A stretch of DNA of 64,000 nucleotides. Origin: Aestuariimicrobium ganziense. GTDB taxonomy: Bacteria; Actinomycetota; Actinomycetes; Propionibacteriales; Propionibacteriaceae. The notes beneath the pieces are model-generated. The model was not told the origin of the DNA and did not search any database. It saw only the letters and a program-made list of their open reading frames with translations. The stretch covers positions 256,971 to 320,970 of the forward strand of contig NZ_JACYIZ010000005.1 of assembly GCF_015352975.1 (NCBI RefSeq), written 5' to 3'. Of the stretch, positions 15,876 through 23,253 are shown piece by piece (the first letter of the stretch is position 1; each line of letters opens with the position of its first letter). A program made the translations under genes and the position numbers.

Positions 15876-16949
15876 TCAGGAGGCGTCCTGCCAGCGCTCC
15901 AATGCCTCGACCAGGTCGTCACCGATGTCCTCGAGCAGACGACCGGCACCGATCGACTGGCCGGCAATCACCGACACCAGCAGCGACAGGCCCGGGAGCG
16001 CCTCGTCGGCGGCCTCGGCCCGGTGACGGCGGCCGCTCTCGCCGCGCTCGGCCAGCGCGGCCACCAGCGGGTTGCTGCCGTCGGGCCACTGCTGGGTCAA
16101 CCGCTCCCAGGTGGTCACCCAGGTCCTGGAGATCTCGGCGACCGACGGCACCCCGAAGAAGTGCCCCACAGGGGCATGGTGGCGCAGAGCCACCAGCGGT
16201 GACTCGAGGTAGAGCAGGGCGAGCCGCATCCTGGCATCGAGGTCACGTCGCTCGTCCAGGGTGCCCTCGAGCACCCAGGAGCAGGGGTTCGGGCAGGTCA
16301 GGCCGACATCGGGACGTTGCCCCGCGCCGATCGTCTCGTGGTTCATCGCACAGACGGCGAGGGTGTCGCCGAGGCGGGAGTGGAACTTGTCGAGGTAGCG
16401 GGTGAACCCCGGTTGGTCGCCGTGGGCGGCGTTGGTCGAGCGGCGGGCCGTCGAGCGCATCGCCGAACTGTGCGGGCACAGCGGGTCGTCGGTGCCCCAT
16501 CGCTGGCCGACGGTGCGCCGCATCAGCAGCGGGTCTCCACCGTGGCCCAACCGCTCCTCCCAGCCCAGCTGGCACAGGTACTCCCCCAGCAGGTGGGCGG
16601 TCACCACCAGCGACTGCGGCTCGCCCCGTTCGGCGCGCAGGTCGACCACCTCGAGCATCAACTCGTACAGCGGCACCAACGAGCCGAGCGCGCCCCGCTG
16701 GGGTTCGCGCGGCTGGTGTGGGAAGGCACAGCTGGCCAGGGCGCGGTTCCAACTGCGCTTGCGCTGCCGGGCCAGCTCGTGGAAGTCCTCGGCGTCCAGC
16801 GACATCACCCGGTGCGCGATGCTGGCCAGCTCACAGGCCTCGGCCAGGTGTGGCGAGCTGTCGCCCGCCGCGATCTGGCGCCTCAGCATCGACTCGACCG
16901 CGTCGTACCAGTGCGCGCGGGCGAGTTGGACGAGGTTGGCGGCGTCCAC
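15876..16949 (-). CDS. Hypothetical protein downstream of dtxR-like gene
   Basis: A 357-residue soluble protein I do not recognise. It looks all-helical, rich in Leu, Ala, Arg and Trp, with no membrane segments. Notable parts are an N-terminal MDAANLVQLARAHWYDAVESML helix and a central CPNPCSW with two close Cys. A His-rich stretch LRHHAPVGHFFG might bind metal. The frame is open further upstream, but GTG 16949 leaves a 4-base gap to the preceding regulator gene, so I use it. Position at the end of a nagA-dtxR-like operon suggests shared regulation. Confidence 0.68.
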   Translation of the reverse strand: MDAANLVQLARAHWYDAVESMLRRQIAAGDSSPHLAEACELASIAHRVMSLDAEDFHELARQRKRSWNRALASCAFPHQPREPQRGALGSLVPLYELMLEVVDLRAERGEPQSLVVTAHLLGEYLCQLGWEERLGHGGDPLLMRRTVGQRWGTDDPLCPHSSAMRSTARRSTNAAHGDQPGFTRYLDKFHSRLGDTLAVCAMNHETIGAGQRPDVGLTCPNPCSWVLEGTLDERRDLDARMRLALLYLESPLVALRHHAPVGHFFGVPSVAEISRTWVTTWERLTQQWPDGSNPLVAALAERGESGRRHRAEAADEALPGLSLLVSVIAGQSIGAGRLLEDIGDDLVEALERWQDAS

Positions 16950-16953
16950 GAGG

Positions 16954-17655
16954 TCAGTCCTCGACGAGCCGACCGAAGAGCCCTTCAGCCAGGCTGGGCG
17001 GCACCTCGGCGAGCTGGGACGAGCCGACCGCCCCCACCAGGTAGCCGAGCCCACCGACCCGGGCGGTGACCACCGCGCCGGGACGCACTCCCGCACCGGC
17101 CAACGCAGCGAGTGCGTCCGGGTCGGCCTGGGTGCGTTCACTCATCCGGACGATCTCGATCGTCGAGGTCTGCGCCCCGGTGATCAGTTCGGGCAGCGGA
17201 CGATTGCCGGCCCTGAACTCCGGCGTGGGCCGGTCGACCCCGAGTGCGACCAGACCGGGAATCGGGTTGCCGTAGGGCGATGCGTCAAGGTCGTCGATCA
17301 GGGCGACCAGGCGGGCCTCGACCTGGTCGGAGATCACGTGCTCCCACCGGCAGGCCTCGTCGTGGACCAGTTCCCAGTCCAACCCGATGACGTCGGTCAG
17401 CAGCCGTTCGGCGAGCCGGTGCTTGCGCATCACCGCGACCGCCAGTTCGTGCCCCTGGGGAGACAGTTCGATCGTCCGGTCGTCGGTGACGGTGAGCAGG
17501 CGGTCGCGCTCCATCCGGGCCACGGTCTGCGAGACCGTGGGGCCGCTCTGGTGCAGGCGCTCAGCGATCCGCGCCCGCATCGGGACGATGCCCTCCTCGA
17601 TCAGTTCATAGATCGTGCGCAGGTACATCTCGGTGGTGTCGATCAGCTCACTCAT
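16954..17655 (-). CDS. DtxR/IdeR-family metal-dependent repressor
   Basis: A 233-residue DtxR-type regulator that binds DNA when loaded with Fe(II) or Mn(II). The N-terminal winged HTH reads [22 protein letters not shown]...[23 protein letters not shown]. The metal-binding and dimer domain follows ([32 protein letters not shown], with the usual Cys/Glu/His ligand pattern), and then a C-terminal SH3-like FeoA domain (about residues 160-230). Length matches IdeR/DtxR. Its start overlaps the end of nagA by 8 bases, so it is co-translated with an amino-sugar enzyme. This pairing recurs in Propionibacteriales as far as I recall, but why is unclear. Confidence 0.9.
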   Translation of the reverse strand: MSELIDTTEMYLRTIYELIEEGIVPMRARIAERLHQSGPTVSQTVARMERDRLLTVTDDRTIELSPQGHELAVAVMRKHRLAERLLTDVIGLDWELVHDEACRWEHVISDQVEARLVALIDDLDASPYGNPIPGLVALGVDRPTPEFRAGNRPLPELITGAQTSTIEIVRMSERTQADPDALAALAGAGVRPGAVVTARVGGLGYLVGAVGSSQLAEVPPSLAEGLFGRLVED

Positions 17656-18811
17656 GGCGGCCTCCGTCGAGCCACTGACCGTGGCGCATCACTCGTTGCA
17701 GCACCCCGGCGTCGTCGACGACGCACAGGTTGGCCAGTCGTCCCGGTTCGAGCACGCCCACCTGGTCGAGGTGGTGCAACCGGGCGGGGGTGGTGGCCGC
17801 CATCACCGCAGCCTCGGGCACGGTGCGTCCCACGGTCGAGACGACGAACTCGACCGCCTTGGCCAGGGTCAGCGTCGACCCGGCGATGGCGCCCGGGCTG
17901 CCGTCGGGGGTGGCCAGCCGGGCGACACCCTGGCGCACCAGCACCTTCAGGCTGCCGAGGTCGTAGTCGCCATCGGGTTGGCCGGTGGCGGCCATGGCGT
18001 CGGTGACCAGCGCGACCCGGTCGACGCCGGCCGCCTCGATCGCCATGTCGATGACGTCTCGGTGCAGGTGGGCGCCGTCGCAGATCAGTTCGACCACGAC
18101 CCGATCATCGGTGAGCAGCCACGGGATCGGGCCGGGTTCGCGGTGGTGGATCGAGCGCATCGCGTTGAACAGGTGGGTCACCACGATCACCCCGGCGTCG
18201 ACCGACTCGCGGGTCACCCGCTCGTCGGCGTCGCTGTGGCCGAAGGCGGGGGCGACGCCGGCTGAGGCGAAGCGGCGCACCGCGTCCAGGCCGTGCTCAC
18301 GCTCGGGGGCCAGCGTGATCATGCTGAGCGCGCCGCCGGCAGCCTCGAGGATCTCGTCGACGAAGTCAGGGGCGGGGTCGCACAACAGGGCTTCGTTGTG
18401 GGCGCCCTTCTTCGCGGCCGCCAGGAAGGGGCCCTCGAGGTGGATGCCGTCGAGTTCGCCGGACTCGACCAGGGCCCGCAACTGACGCACCTGGGCGATG
18501 ACGTCGTCACGGCTCTCGGTCACGGTGCTGGCGATCAGGCTCGTCGCCCCCAGGCGCCGGTGGTGGTCGATCGCTGCCTGCACCTTCGCGGGGTCGGGGT
18601 CGACATAGGACGCGCCGGCCGCGCCATGGTTGTGGGAGTCGACATAGCCGGGGACGATCCAGCCATCGACCAGGGTGGCACCATCGGCCACGCCTTCGGT
18701 GACCTCGACGATTCGGTCGTCCTCGATGCTCAAGGTGGCCGCAGCCGCCACCGCGCGGCCCGATCCGGTGTCGTTGCCGGTGACGACGCGCGTGCTCGCG
18801 AGCAAGACCAT
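17648..18811 (-). CDS. nagA: N-acetylglucosamine-6-phosphate deacetylase
   Basis: A 387-residue amidohydrolase releasing acetate from GlcNAc-6-P to give GlcN-6-P, the substrate of NagB (31547-32335, elsewhere in this window). Signatures: [29 protein letters not shown] with the metal-ligand Glu, [15 protein letters not shown] and [10 protein letters not shown] with the catalytic Asp. Usual bacterial length. The ATG at 18811 has GAGGAGG upstream. First gene of a probable nagA-dtxR-hypothetical operon. Confidence 0.94.
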   Translation of the reverse strand: MVLLASTRVVTGNDTGSGRAVAAAATLSIEDDRIVEVTEGVADGATLVDGWIVPGYVDSHNHGAAGASYVDPDPAKVQAAIDHHRRLGATSLIASTVTESRDDVIAQVRQLRALVESGELDGIHLEGPFLAAAKKGAHNEALLCDPAPDFVDEILEAAGGALSMITLAPEREHGLDAVRRFASAGVAPAFGHSDADERVTRESVDAGVIVVTHLFNAMRSIHHREPGPIPWLLTDDRVVVELICDGAHLHRDVIDMAIEAAGVDRVALVTDAMAATGQPDGDYDLGSLKVLVRQGVARLATPDGSPGAIAGSTLTLAKAVEFVVSTVGRTVPEAAVMAATTPARLHHLDQVGVLEPGRLANLCVVDDAGVLQRVMRHGQWLDGGRHE

Positions 18812-18893
18812 GACCCACCTCCTCGTGTCCCATCACATCAGACCACACCCACCAAACAGGTGCCGACTCTGGTGCCGCACACCGCCGGTGGGC

Positions 18894-18899
18894 CAGACT
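18894..18899 (+). promoter_or_regulatory. -10-like hexamer of the acVLRF1 gene
   Basis: CAGACT followed by 7 bases and the GTG start at 18907, the same geometry as the TAGACT starts elsewhere in the window. Confidence 0.4.
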
Positions 18900-18906
18900 G
18901 GTAGCC

Positions 18907-19551
18907 GTGCCCCCCGATCACCCGCGGCGAGTCAGCGTCAGCGCCGAGCGCCTGACACGCTGGGTGGCGGGGTACGCCCAGCGCCACGGTGACCCGATCG
19001 TCCAGGCGCACCCCGAAGGTTGGGAACTGGTCGCCCCGGACGGCGCCGTGGCCGTTCTGCGCGACCGCTGGAACCATCTGGGCCGAAGCGACTGCGACGA
19101 CCTCGAGGGCGTTGTGGCCCACCTCATCCGCGACCGGACCCTGGGCCTGGTGCTGGTGCGCAAGGGCGCGCACGCGGTGGGCATCGCCCAGGGTGCTCGC
19201 CTGGTCGAGTCGAAGATCGACACCCACTACGTGCAGGGGCGCACCAAGGCCGGCGGGTGGTCGCAGCAACGCTACGCCAGGCGACGTGACAACCAGGCCG
19301 CCAAGGCGTTCGGCGAAGCGGCCACCGAGGTGGCGGTGCGGCTGTTGCCAGTGCTCGAGGAGTTGGACGCCGTGGTCTGCGGTGGCGACCGGCGTGCGGT
19401 CGACGAGGTCTTCGCCGACCCCCGGCTGGAGGTGCTCGAACACCTGCGACACGACGTGGTGCTGCCCACCAAGGACCCACGGCTGGCGGTGCTCGAGGCC
19501 TTCGTCGAGCAGGCCAGGGCCACCACCATCGACCTCAACGAGTTCGCCTGA
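18907..19551 (+). CDS. acVLRF1-type peptidyl-tRNA hydrolase/release factor
   Basis: A 214-residue protein of the actinobacterial Vms1/eRF1-like release factor family. The hallmark is the GGWSQQRYARRRDNQA loop (about residues 117-132), whose Gln-containing motif corresponds to the catalytic loop of Vms1 and eRF1. It is preceded by the VLVRKGAHAVGIAQGARLVESK and HYVQGRTK strands. Family members release nascent chains from peptidyl-tRNA on stalled ribosomes. Start is GTG with a CAGACT hexamer 7 bases upstream, so probably leaderless. It ends 6 bp before the convergent pdxH. Confidence 0.85.
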   Translation: MPPDHPRRVSVSAERLTRWVAGYAQRHGDPIVQAHPEGWELVAPDGAVAVLRDRWNHLGRSDCDDLEGVVAHLIRDRTLGLVLVRKGAHAVGIAQGARLVESKIDTHYVQGRTKAGGWSQQRYARRRDNQAAKAFGEAATEVAVRLLPVLEELDAVVCGGDRRAVDEVFADPRLEVLEHLRHDVVLPTKDPRLAVLEAFVEQARATTIDLNEFA

Positions 19552-19557
19552 GGCTGC

Positions 19558-20253
19558 TCAGGGGTCGAGCCGGGTGGTCGTCCACGACCCCTCACCGAGC
19601 ACGGCCTGCACCCGCTCGTGCAGTCGACTCGGTTGGCCCTGCCAGAACTCGAACAGGTCGGGCACCACGCGATAGCCGCCCCACTGCGGCGGGCAGGGCA
19701 CCTGTTCGACGTCGGCGAAGCGGGCCTCGGCCTCGTGCAGTTCGGCCTCGAAGCCGGCGCGCGAATCCCGCGGGCGAGACTGGTGCGACGCCCAGGCACC
19801 CACCTGCGAGCCACGCGGACGCTGACCGAAGTACTCCTCGACCTCGGCGCGCGACACCGGCTGGGCGACGCCCTCGATCCTGATCTGGCGCATCAGGCTT
19901 GGCCACCAGAACAGCAGGCCCACGCCCGGGTTGTCACCGATCTGGTCCCCCTTGGCCGAGTCGGTGTGGGTGTAGAAGACGAAACCATCTCGGTCCCACT
20001 CCTTGAGCAGGACGACTCGCGCGGTGGCCCGGGCGGGTTCGTGGCTGGTGTCGATCGACGACATCACCATCGCCGCCGGCTCGGCCAGGCGCCCGGCGGT
20101 CTGCTCGTCGAAGGCGTCCTCGAGCCAGGCCGCGAAGAAGGCGAACGGGTCGAAGCCGGCGAGGTCGTCGGGCAGCAGGGCACCGCTGTAGTCCATCCGC
20201 TCGGCCCTCAGGTCGGTGCGGGGGGTGGAGGGGTTCGGTGCGTGGTCGCTCAT
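19558..20253 (-). CDS. pdxH: Pyridoxamine/pyridoxine 5'-phosphate oxidase
   Basis: A 231-residue FMN enzyme oxidising PNP or PMP to pyridoxal phosphate. FMN-binding and substrate residues sit in RATARVVLLKEWDRDGFVFYTHTDSAKGDQI and VGLLFWWPSLMRQIRIEG. The C-terminal dimerisation part PCPPQWGGYRVVPDLFEFWQGQPSRLHER is the PdxH signature. Start ATG 20253. It is divergent from serC, itself a PLP-dependent enzyme, with 36 bp between the two starts. Confidence 0.95.
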   Translation of the reverse strand: MSDHAPNPSTPRTDLRAERMDYSGALLPDDLAGFDPFAFFAAWLEDAFDEQTAGRLAEPAAMVMSSIDTSHEPARATARVVLLKEWDRDGFVFYTHTDSAKGDQIGDNPGVGLLFWWPSLMRQIRIEGVAQPVSRAEVEEYFGQRPRGSQVGAWASHQSRPRDSRAGFEAELHEAEARFADVEQVPCPPQWGGYRVVPDLFEFWQGQPSRLHERVQAVLGEGSWTTTRLDP

Positions 20254-20276
20254 GGCGCCATTGAAGCACCGCCTGC

Positions 20277-20282
20277 GAGAAT
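20277..20282 (+). promoter_or_regulatory. -10-like hexamer of serC
   Basis: GAGAAT, preceded by TGC (extended -10 style), 7 bases before ATG 20290. The divergent pdxH has TTCAAT (minus strand, 20260-20265) 6 bases before its start. Confidence 0.4.
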
Positions 20283-20289
20283 CGGGTCC

Positions 20290-21411
20290 ATGACCCTGAC
20301 CATCCCTGCCGAGCTGCTGCCCACCGACGGACGCTTCGGCAGTGGTCCGACCAGGATCAGGCCCGAGGCGCTGGCCCGCCTGGCCACCGACCCGGTCATG
20401 GGCACCTCGCACCGGCAGGCACCGGTGAAGTCGCTGGTGGGGCGCATCCAGGAGCAGTTGCTCACGCTGCACCGAGCCCCTGAGGGGCATCGGGTGGTGC
20501 TCGGCAACGGCGGCTCCACGCTGTTCTGGGACGTCGCGGTCAGCTCCCTGGTCAGGCAGCGGTCGGCCCACGGCGTGTTCGGGGAGTTCTCGTCGAAGTT
20601 CGCCGTCGCTGCCGCCAGAGCCCCCTTCCTGGGCGAACCGGTGGTCACCGAGGTGGCACCTGGCGGCATGGCCCTGCCGACCGCGGTCGCCGGTGTCGAC
20701 ACCTATGGCTGGGCCCACAACGAGACCTCGACCGGCGTGGTCGCCCCAGTCGTGCGCCCCGACGGGGTCGACGATGACGCGCTGGTGGTCATCGACGCCA
20801 CCTCGGCCGCCGGTGGGGTCGAGGTCGACCTGGGGGGGATCGACGCCTACTACTTCGCACCGCAGAAGAACTTCGCCTCCGACGGTGGGCTGTGGTTCTC
20901 AATCTGCTCACCGGCAGCGCTCGAGCGGGCCCACGAACTGGGCCGGACTCGCTGGATTCCGGAGTCGCTGAGCCTGGCGGTCGCCGCGTCCAACTCGGCG
21001 GCCCAGCAGACCCTCAACACCCCGGCGTTGGCGACGCTGGTGCTGCTGGCCGACCAGCTGGACTGGATGCTCGACCTCGGCGGCATCGACGCGGTCGCGG
21101 CACGCTGCCGTAGAAGCTCCGACCAGCTGTACGCCTGGGCCGAGGCGCATCCGCTGGCGACCCCGTTCGTCACCGACCCAGCACTGCGCTCCCCCGTCGT
21201 CTGCACCATCGACCTCGCCGACGAGGTGGACGCGGCCAGGGTCTCGTCCATCCTTCGCGACAACGGGGTGGTCGACACCGAGGCCTACCGCCGACTCGGC
21301 CGCAACCAGGTGCGGATCGCCTGCTACGCCGCCATCGACCCCGACGACGTCAGCCAACTCGTCCGCTGCCTGGACTGGCTGCTGGAACGCGACGAGGTCC
21401 GTCGCGGCTGA
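20290..21411 (+). CDS. serC: Phosphoserine aminotransferase
   Basis: A 373-residue class V PLP aminotransferase of the actinobacterial/archaeal SerC kind, converting 3-phosphohydroxypyruvate and glutamate to phosphoserine. Phosphate and PLP contacts are seen in FGSGPTRIRPEAL, MGTSHRQAPVKSLV and LGNGGSTLFWD. The PLP-binding Lys is in YYFAPQKNFASDGGLW (about residue 200). VIDATSAAGGVEVDL precedes it. Full length. Stops 10 bp before the convergent secreted-protein gene. Confidence 0.94.
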   Translation: MTLTIPAELLPTDGRFGSGPTRIRPEALARLATDPVMGTSHRQAPVKSLVGRIQEQLLTLHRAPEGHRVVLGNGGSTLFWDVAVSSLVRQRSAHGVFGEFSSKFAVAAARAPFLGEPVVTEVAPGGMALPTAVAGVDTYGWAHNETSTGVVAPVVRPDGVDDDALVVIDATSAAGGVEVDLGGIDAYYFAPQKNFASDGGLWFSICSPAALERAHELGRTRWIPESLSLAVAASNSAAQQTLNTPALATLVLLADQLDWMLDLGGIDAVAARCRRSSDQLYAWAEAHPLATPFVTDPALRSPVVCTIDLADEVDAARVSSILRDNGVVDTEAYRRLGRNQVRIACYAAIDPDDVSQLVRCLDWLLERDEVRRG

Positions 21412-21421
21412 ACCGCGGCGC

Positions 21422-22441
21422 TCAGCGCCGGCGGCCGACGAGGGTGGTCGCTGCGGCCAGCAGCGCCACCAGCGCCGCGATGCCGATCGCGGCCAGTGTG
21501 CCGCGAGCGCCCGACGCGCGTGACGGCGGTGTGGTCGCCGGGGCGGAAGTCGAGTCCGGGGTCGGCTCAGTGGACGTGGACGACGGGCTCTGGCTGGGGC
21601 TGGACGACGTCGTGGCCACCGGGGTGACCGACGGCTGCGGCGAACTGCTCACCATGCCGGTCGGGTAGTCCATCACACTGACGCGCGGCGTGGCACCGCC
21701 GTACCCGACCATGAGGCGGCCGCCGTCCAGGCTCTCAGCGAGGGCGTCACCCGGCACCTGGTCGGGGGTCGGTCCCAGCGCGACCCGCTGGAAGGTGAAG
21801 GCGTCGTAGAGGTGCACCCCGATCGGGGTGCGCACCGCGAGGTGCTGTCCGTCGGAGAGGAAGGTGCCGTCGGTGACCCCCTCGGGCGCTGACGCGACCC
21901 GACGCAGGGCGACCACCCCGCCGGTGACCGGCACCTGGGCCGGCCGGGAGAAGGCGGGGTTGGGGCCGATGGTGACCACGTAGATGTTGCCGCGAGGGCT
22001 GACCATCATCGCCCCGGAGGCATGGGCGCCGTCGGGGTAGCGCAGGGTGTAGACCCGGGGGGTCGCCGTGCCGGTGCTCGGGTTGTCGACCGCCAGCACG
22101 ACGACCTCGTCGCGCTCACCGCCGACGTCACCGGCGTGCAGGATGCCGTTCTGGTACGAGACCGCCTGCAGGTCGAGCACCCGGTGACCCAGCGCGAGTT
22201 CGCCCGCGACCGTGCCATCGGCCCTGACCGCCACCAGGGTGGAGTTCTGGGCGCCCTTGACCATCCAGTAGAGGTCGCTTCGGCTGTCCCGGGCCAGCCC
22301 GGTGAGCGAGATCTCGCCGGCGTCCTTGACGGTGAAGTCGACGTCCTCAGCGAACGCCGGGCTCACCGCGATCGACCAGGCCAGCACGCCTGCCGCCAGC
22401 GAGGCGCCGAGTCGGGTGGCGAGACCTCGCAGACGGCTCAC
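21422..22441 (-). CDS. Secreted, membrane-anchored protein with beta-propeller-like domain
   Basis: A 339-residue surface protein. It has an N-terminal signal peptide (basic MSRLRGLATRLG, hydrophobic core, cleavage probably after AFA). A ~220-residue beta-rich domain follows, whose repeats (SDLYWMVKGAQNSTLVAV, GILHAGDVGGERDEVVVLAV, GNIYVVTIGPN) resemble propeller blades. Then come a Ser/Thr/Pro linker of about 50 residues and a C-terminal membrane helix ending in RRR. Function unknown. The GTG start (22441) overlaps the stop of a 27-residue membrane peptide gene by 4 bases, so the two are translationally coupled. Confidence 0.8.
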   Translation of the reverse strand: MSRLRGLATRLGASLAAGVLAWSIAVSPAFAEDVDFTVKDAGEISLTGLARDSRSDLYWMVKGAQNSTLVAVRADGTVAGELALGHRVLDLQAVSYQNGILHAGDVGGERDEVVVLAVDNPSTGTATPRVYTLRYPDGAHASGAMMVSPRGNIYVVTIGPNPAFSRPAQVPVTGGVVALRRVASAPEGVTDGTFLSDGQHLAVRTPIGVHLYDAFTFQRVALGPTPDQVPGDALAESLDGGRLMVGYGGATPRVSVMDYPTGMVSSSPQPSVTPVATTSSSPSQSPSSTSTEPTPDSTSAPATTPPSRASGARGTLAAIGIAALVALLAAATTLVGRRR

Positions 22442-22521
22442 AGCAAGCTCCCGACCACGACGGCGACCACGAGCACCACCAGGACGCTGGTGACGATCAG
22501 GCGTCGGGTACGGGGATCCAC
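22438..22521 (-). CDS. 27-residue membrane micro-protein, leaderless
   Basis: A short frame that begins GTG GAT CCC CGT and encodes MDPRTRRLIVTSVLVVLVVA followed by VVVGSLL: a basic tip and one strong hydrophobic helix. Three lines support it. A TAGGCT hexamer lies 7 bases before the GTG. Its TGA overlaps the GTG of the downstream secreted-protein gene (GTGA at 22438-22441). And hydrophobic codons continue without interruption. It may act as a small membrane partner or as a translation-coupling leader for the downstream protein. Confidence 0.55.
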   Translation of the reverse strand: MDPRTRRLIVTSVLVVLVVAVVVGSLL

Positions 22522-22528
22522 GCCCGAC

Positions 22529-22534
22529 AGCCTA
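22529..22534 (-). promoter_or_regulatory. -10 element of the micro-protein operon
   Basis: TAGGCT on the minus strand, 7 bases before GTG 22521. Confidence 0.5.
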
Positions 22535-22566
22535 GCCCTGCACCTGCCATTGCCCATCGGAGCCAT

Positions 22567-22572
22567 TACGGT
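22567..22572 (+). promoter_or_regulatory. -10 element of the gene at 22579
   Basis: TACGGT, 6 bases before ATG 22579. The divergent micro-protein hexamer lies 32 bases away on the other strand. Confidence 0.5.
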
Positions 22573-22578
22573 GTGGTC

Positions 22579-23250
22579 ATGGGCGAGTTGCGCATGCACG
22601 CGTTGTCGATCATCGAGATCCGCGACATGTTCGGGGCCTCGACCGAGTTGGCCGGGACGCTGCGCCAGTTGGCCGGCGAGCGGTTCCGGGTGGCCGCGCC
22701 GCAACACCGGCAACGGGGGCTGCTGGGCAAGCTCGGGCCCTTCCTCAAGCGCTCTGCGGCTGACTCCCCGGTGTTCCCCGACGGCATGCCGCTGCCCTCG
22801 GACTGGGAGAACCTGATCGCCGGCCGCTACATCGCCCCCGACCGGGTCGACGTGAGTTGGCAGGTGATCGACACCTGGGTCGACGCCCTCGACTGGGGCA
22901 CGTGGACGGCCCCGGTCGCGCCAAGTGGGCTGGACGACCTCGACTTCGCCCTGGCCCGTGCCGGCATGCCGTCGCGCTACGGGCTGCGCAAGCTGATGGC
23001 CGACGACCCGCAACTCACCATCCGCCCCGGCACCGGCATGCGGGTGGGTTACTCCAAGAACCAGCACGTGCTGGCCACGCTGGCCAGCCTCGAGCAGGTC
23101 GTCGACGAGGTGGACGAGTCGCACCGCCCGATCGCCCAGGGACTGCGTGACTTCCTCGCCGACATCCCGCGCTGGACCGCCGAGGCGACCGAGCTCAACC
23201 GCCCCGCACCCGACCTGTTCGTGGTCTGGCGCGACGACATCAGGGGCTGA
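22579..23250 (+). CDS. Hypothetical protein
   Basis: A 223-residue soluble protein not recognised by me. It starts MGELRMHALSIIEIRDMFGASTELAGTLRQLA, a helical segment reminiscent of Streptomyces proteins of unknown function. A middle part rich in Trp follows (DVSWQVIDTWVDALDWGTW), and it ends with a helical region containing PRWTAEATELNRPAPDLFVVW. No signal peptide or known catalytic motif. Leaderless-type promoter. Ends 3 bp before the convergent pyruvate carboxylase gene. Confidence 0.75.
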   Translation: MGELRMHALSIIEIRDMFGASTELAGTLRQLAGERFRVAAPQHRQRGLLGKLGPFLKRSAADSPVFPDGMPLPSDWENLIAGRYIAPDRVDVSWQVIDTWVDALDWGTWTAPVAPSGLDDLDFALARAGMPSRYGLRKLMADDPQLTIRPGTGMRVGYSKNQHVLATLASLEQVVDEVDESHRPIAQGLRDFLADIPRWTAEATELNRPAPDLFVVWRDDIRG

Positions 23251-23253
23251 ACC

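Noticed and set aside
16402-18006. 534-codon open frame on the plus strand
   Set aside because: Antisense to the hypothetical gene, the DtxR-like gene and nagA; no domain, biased composition.
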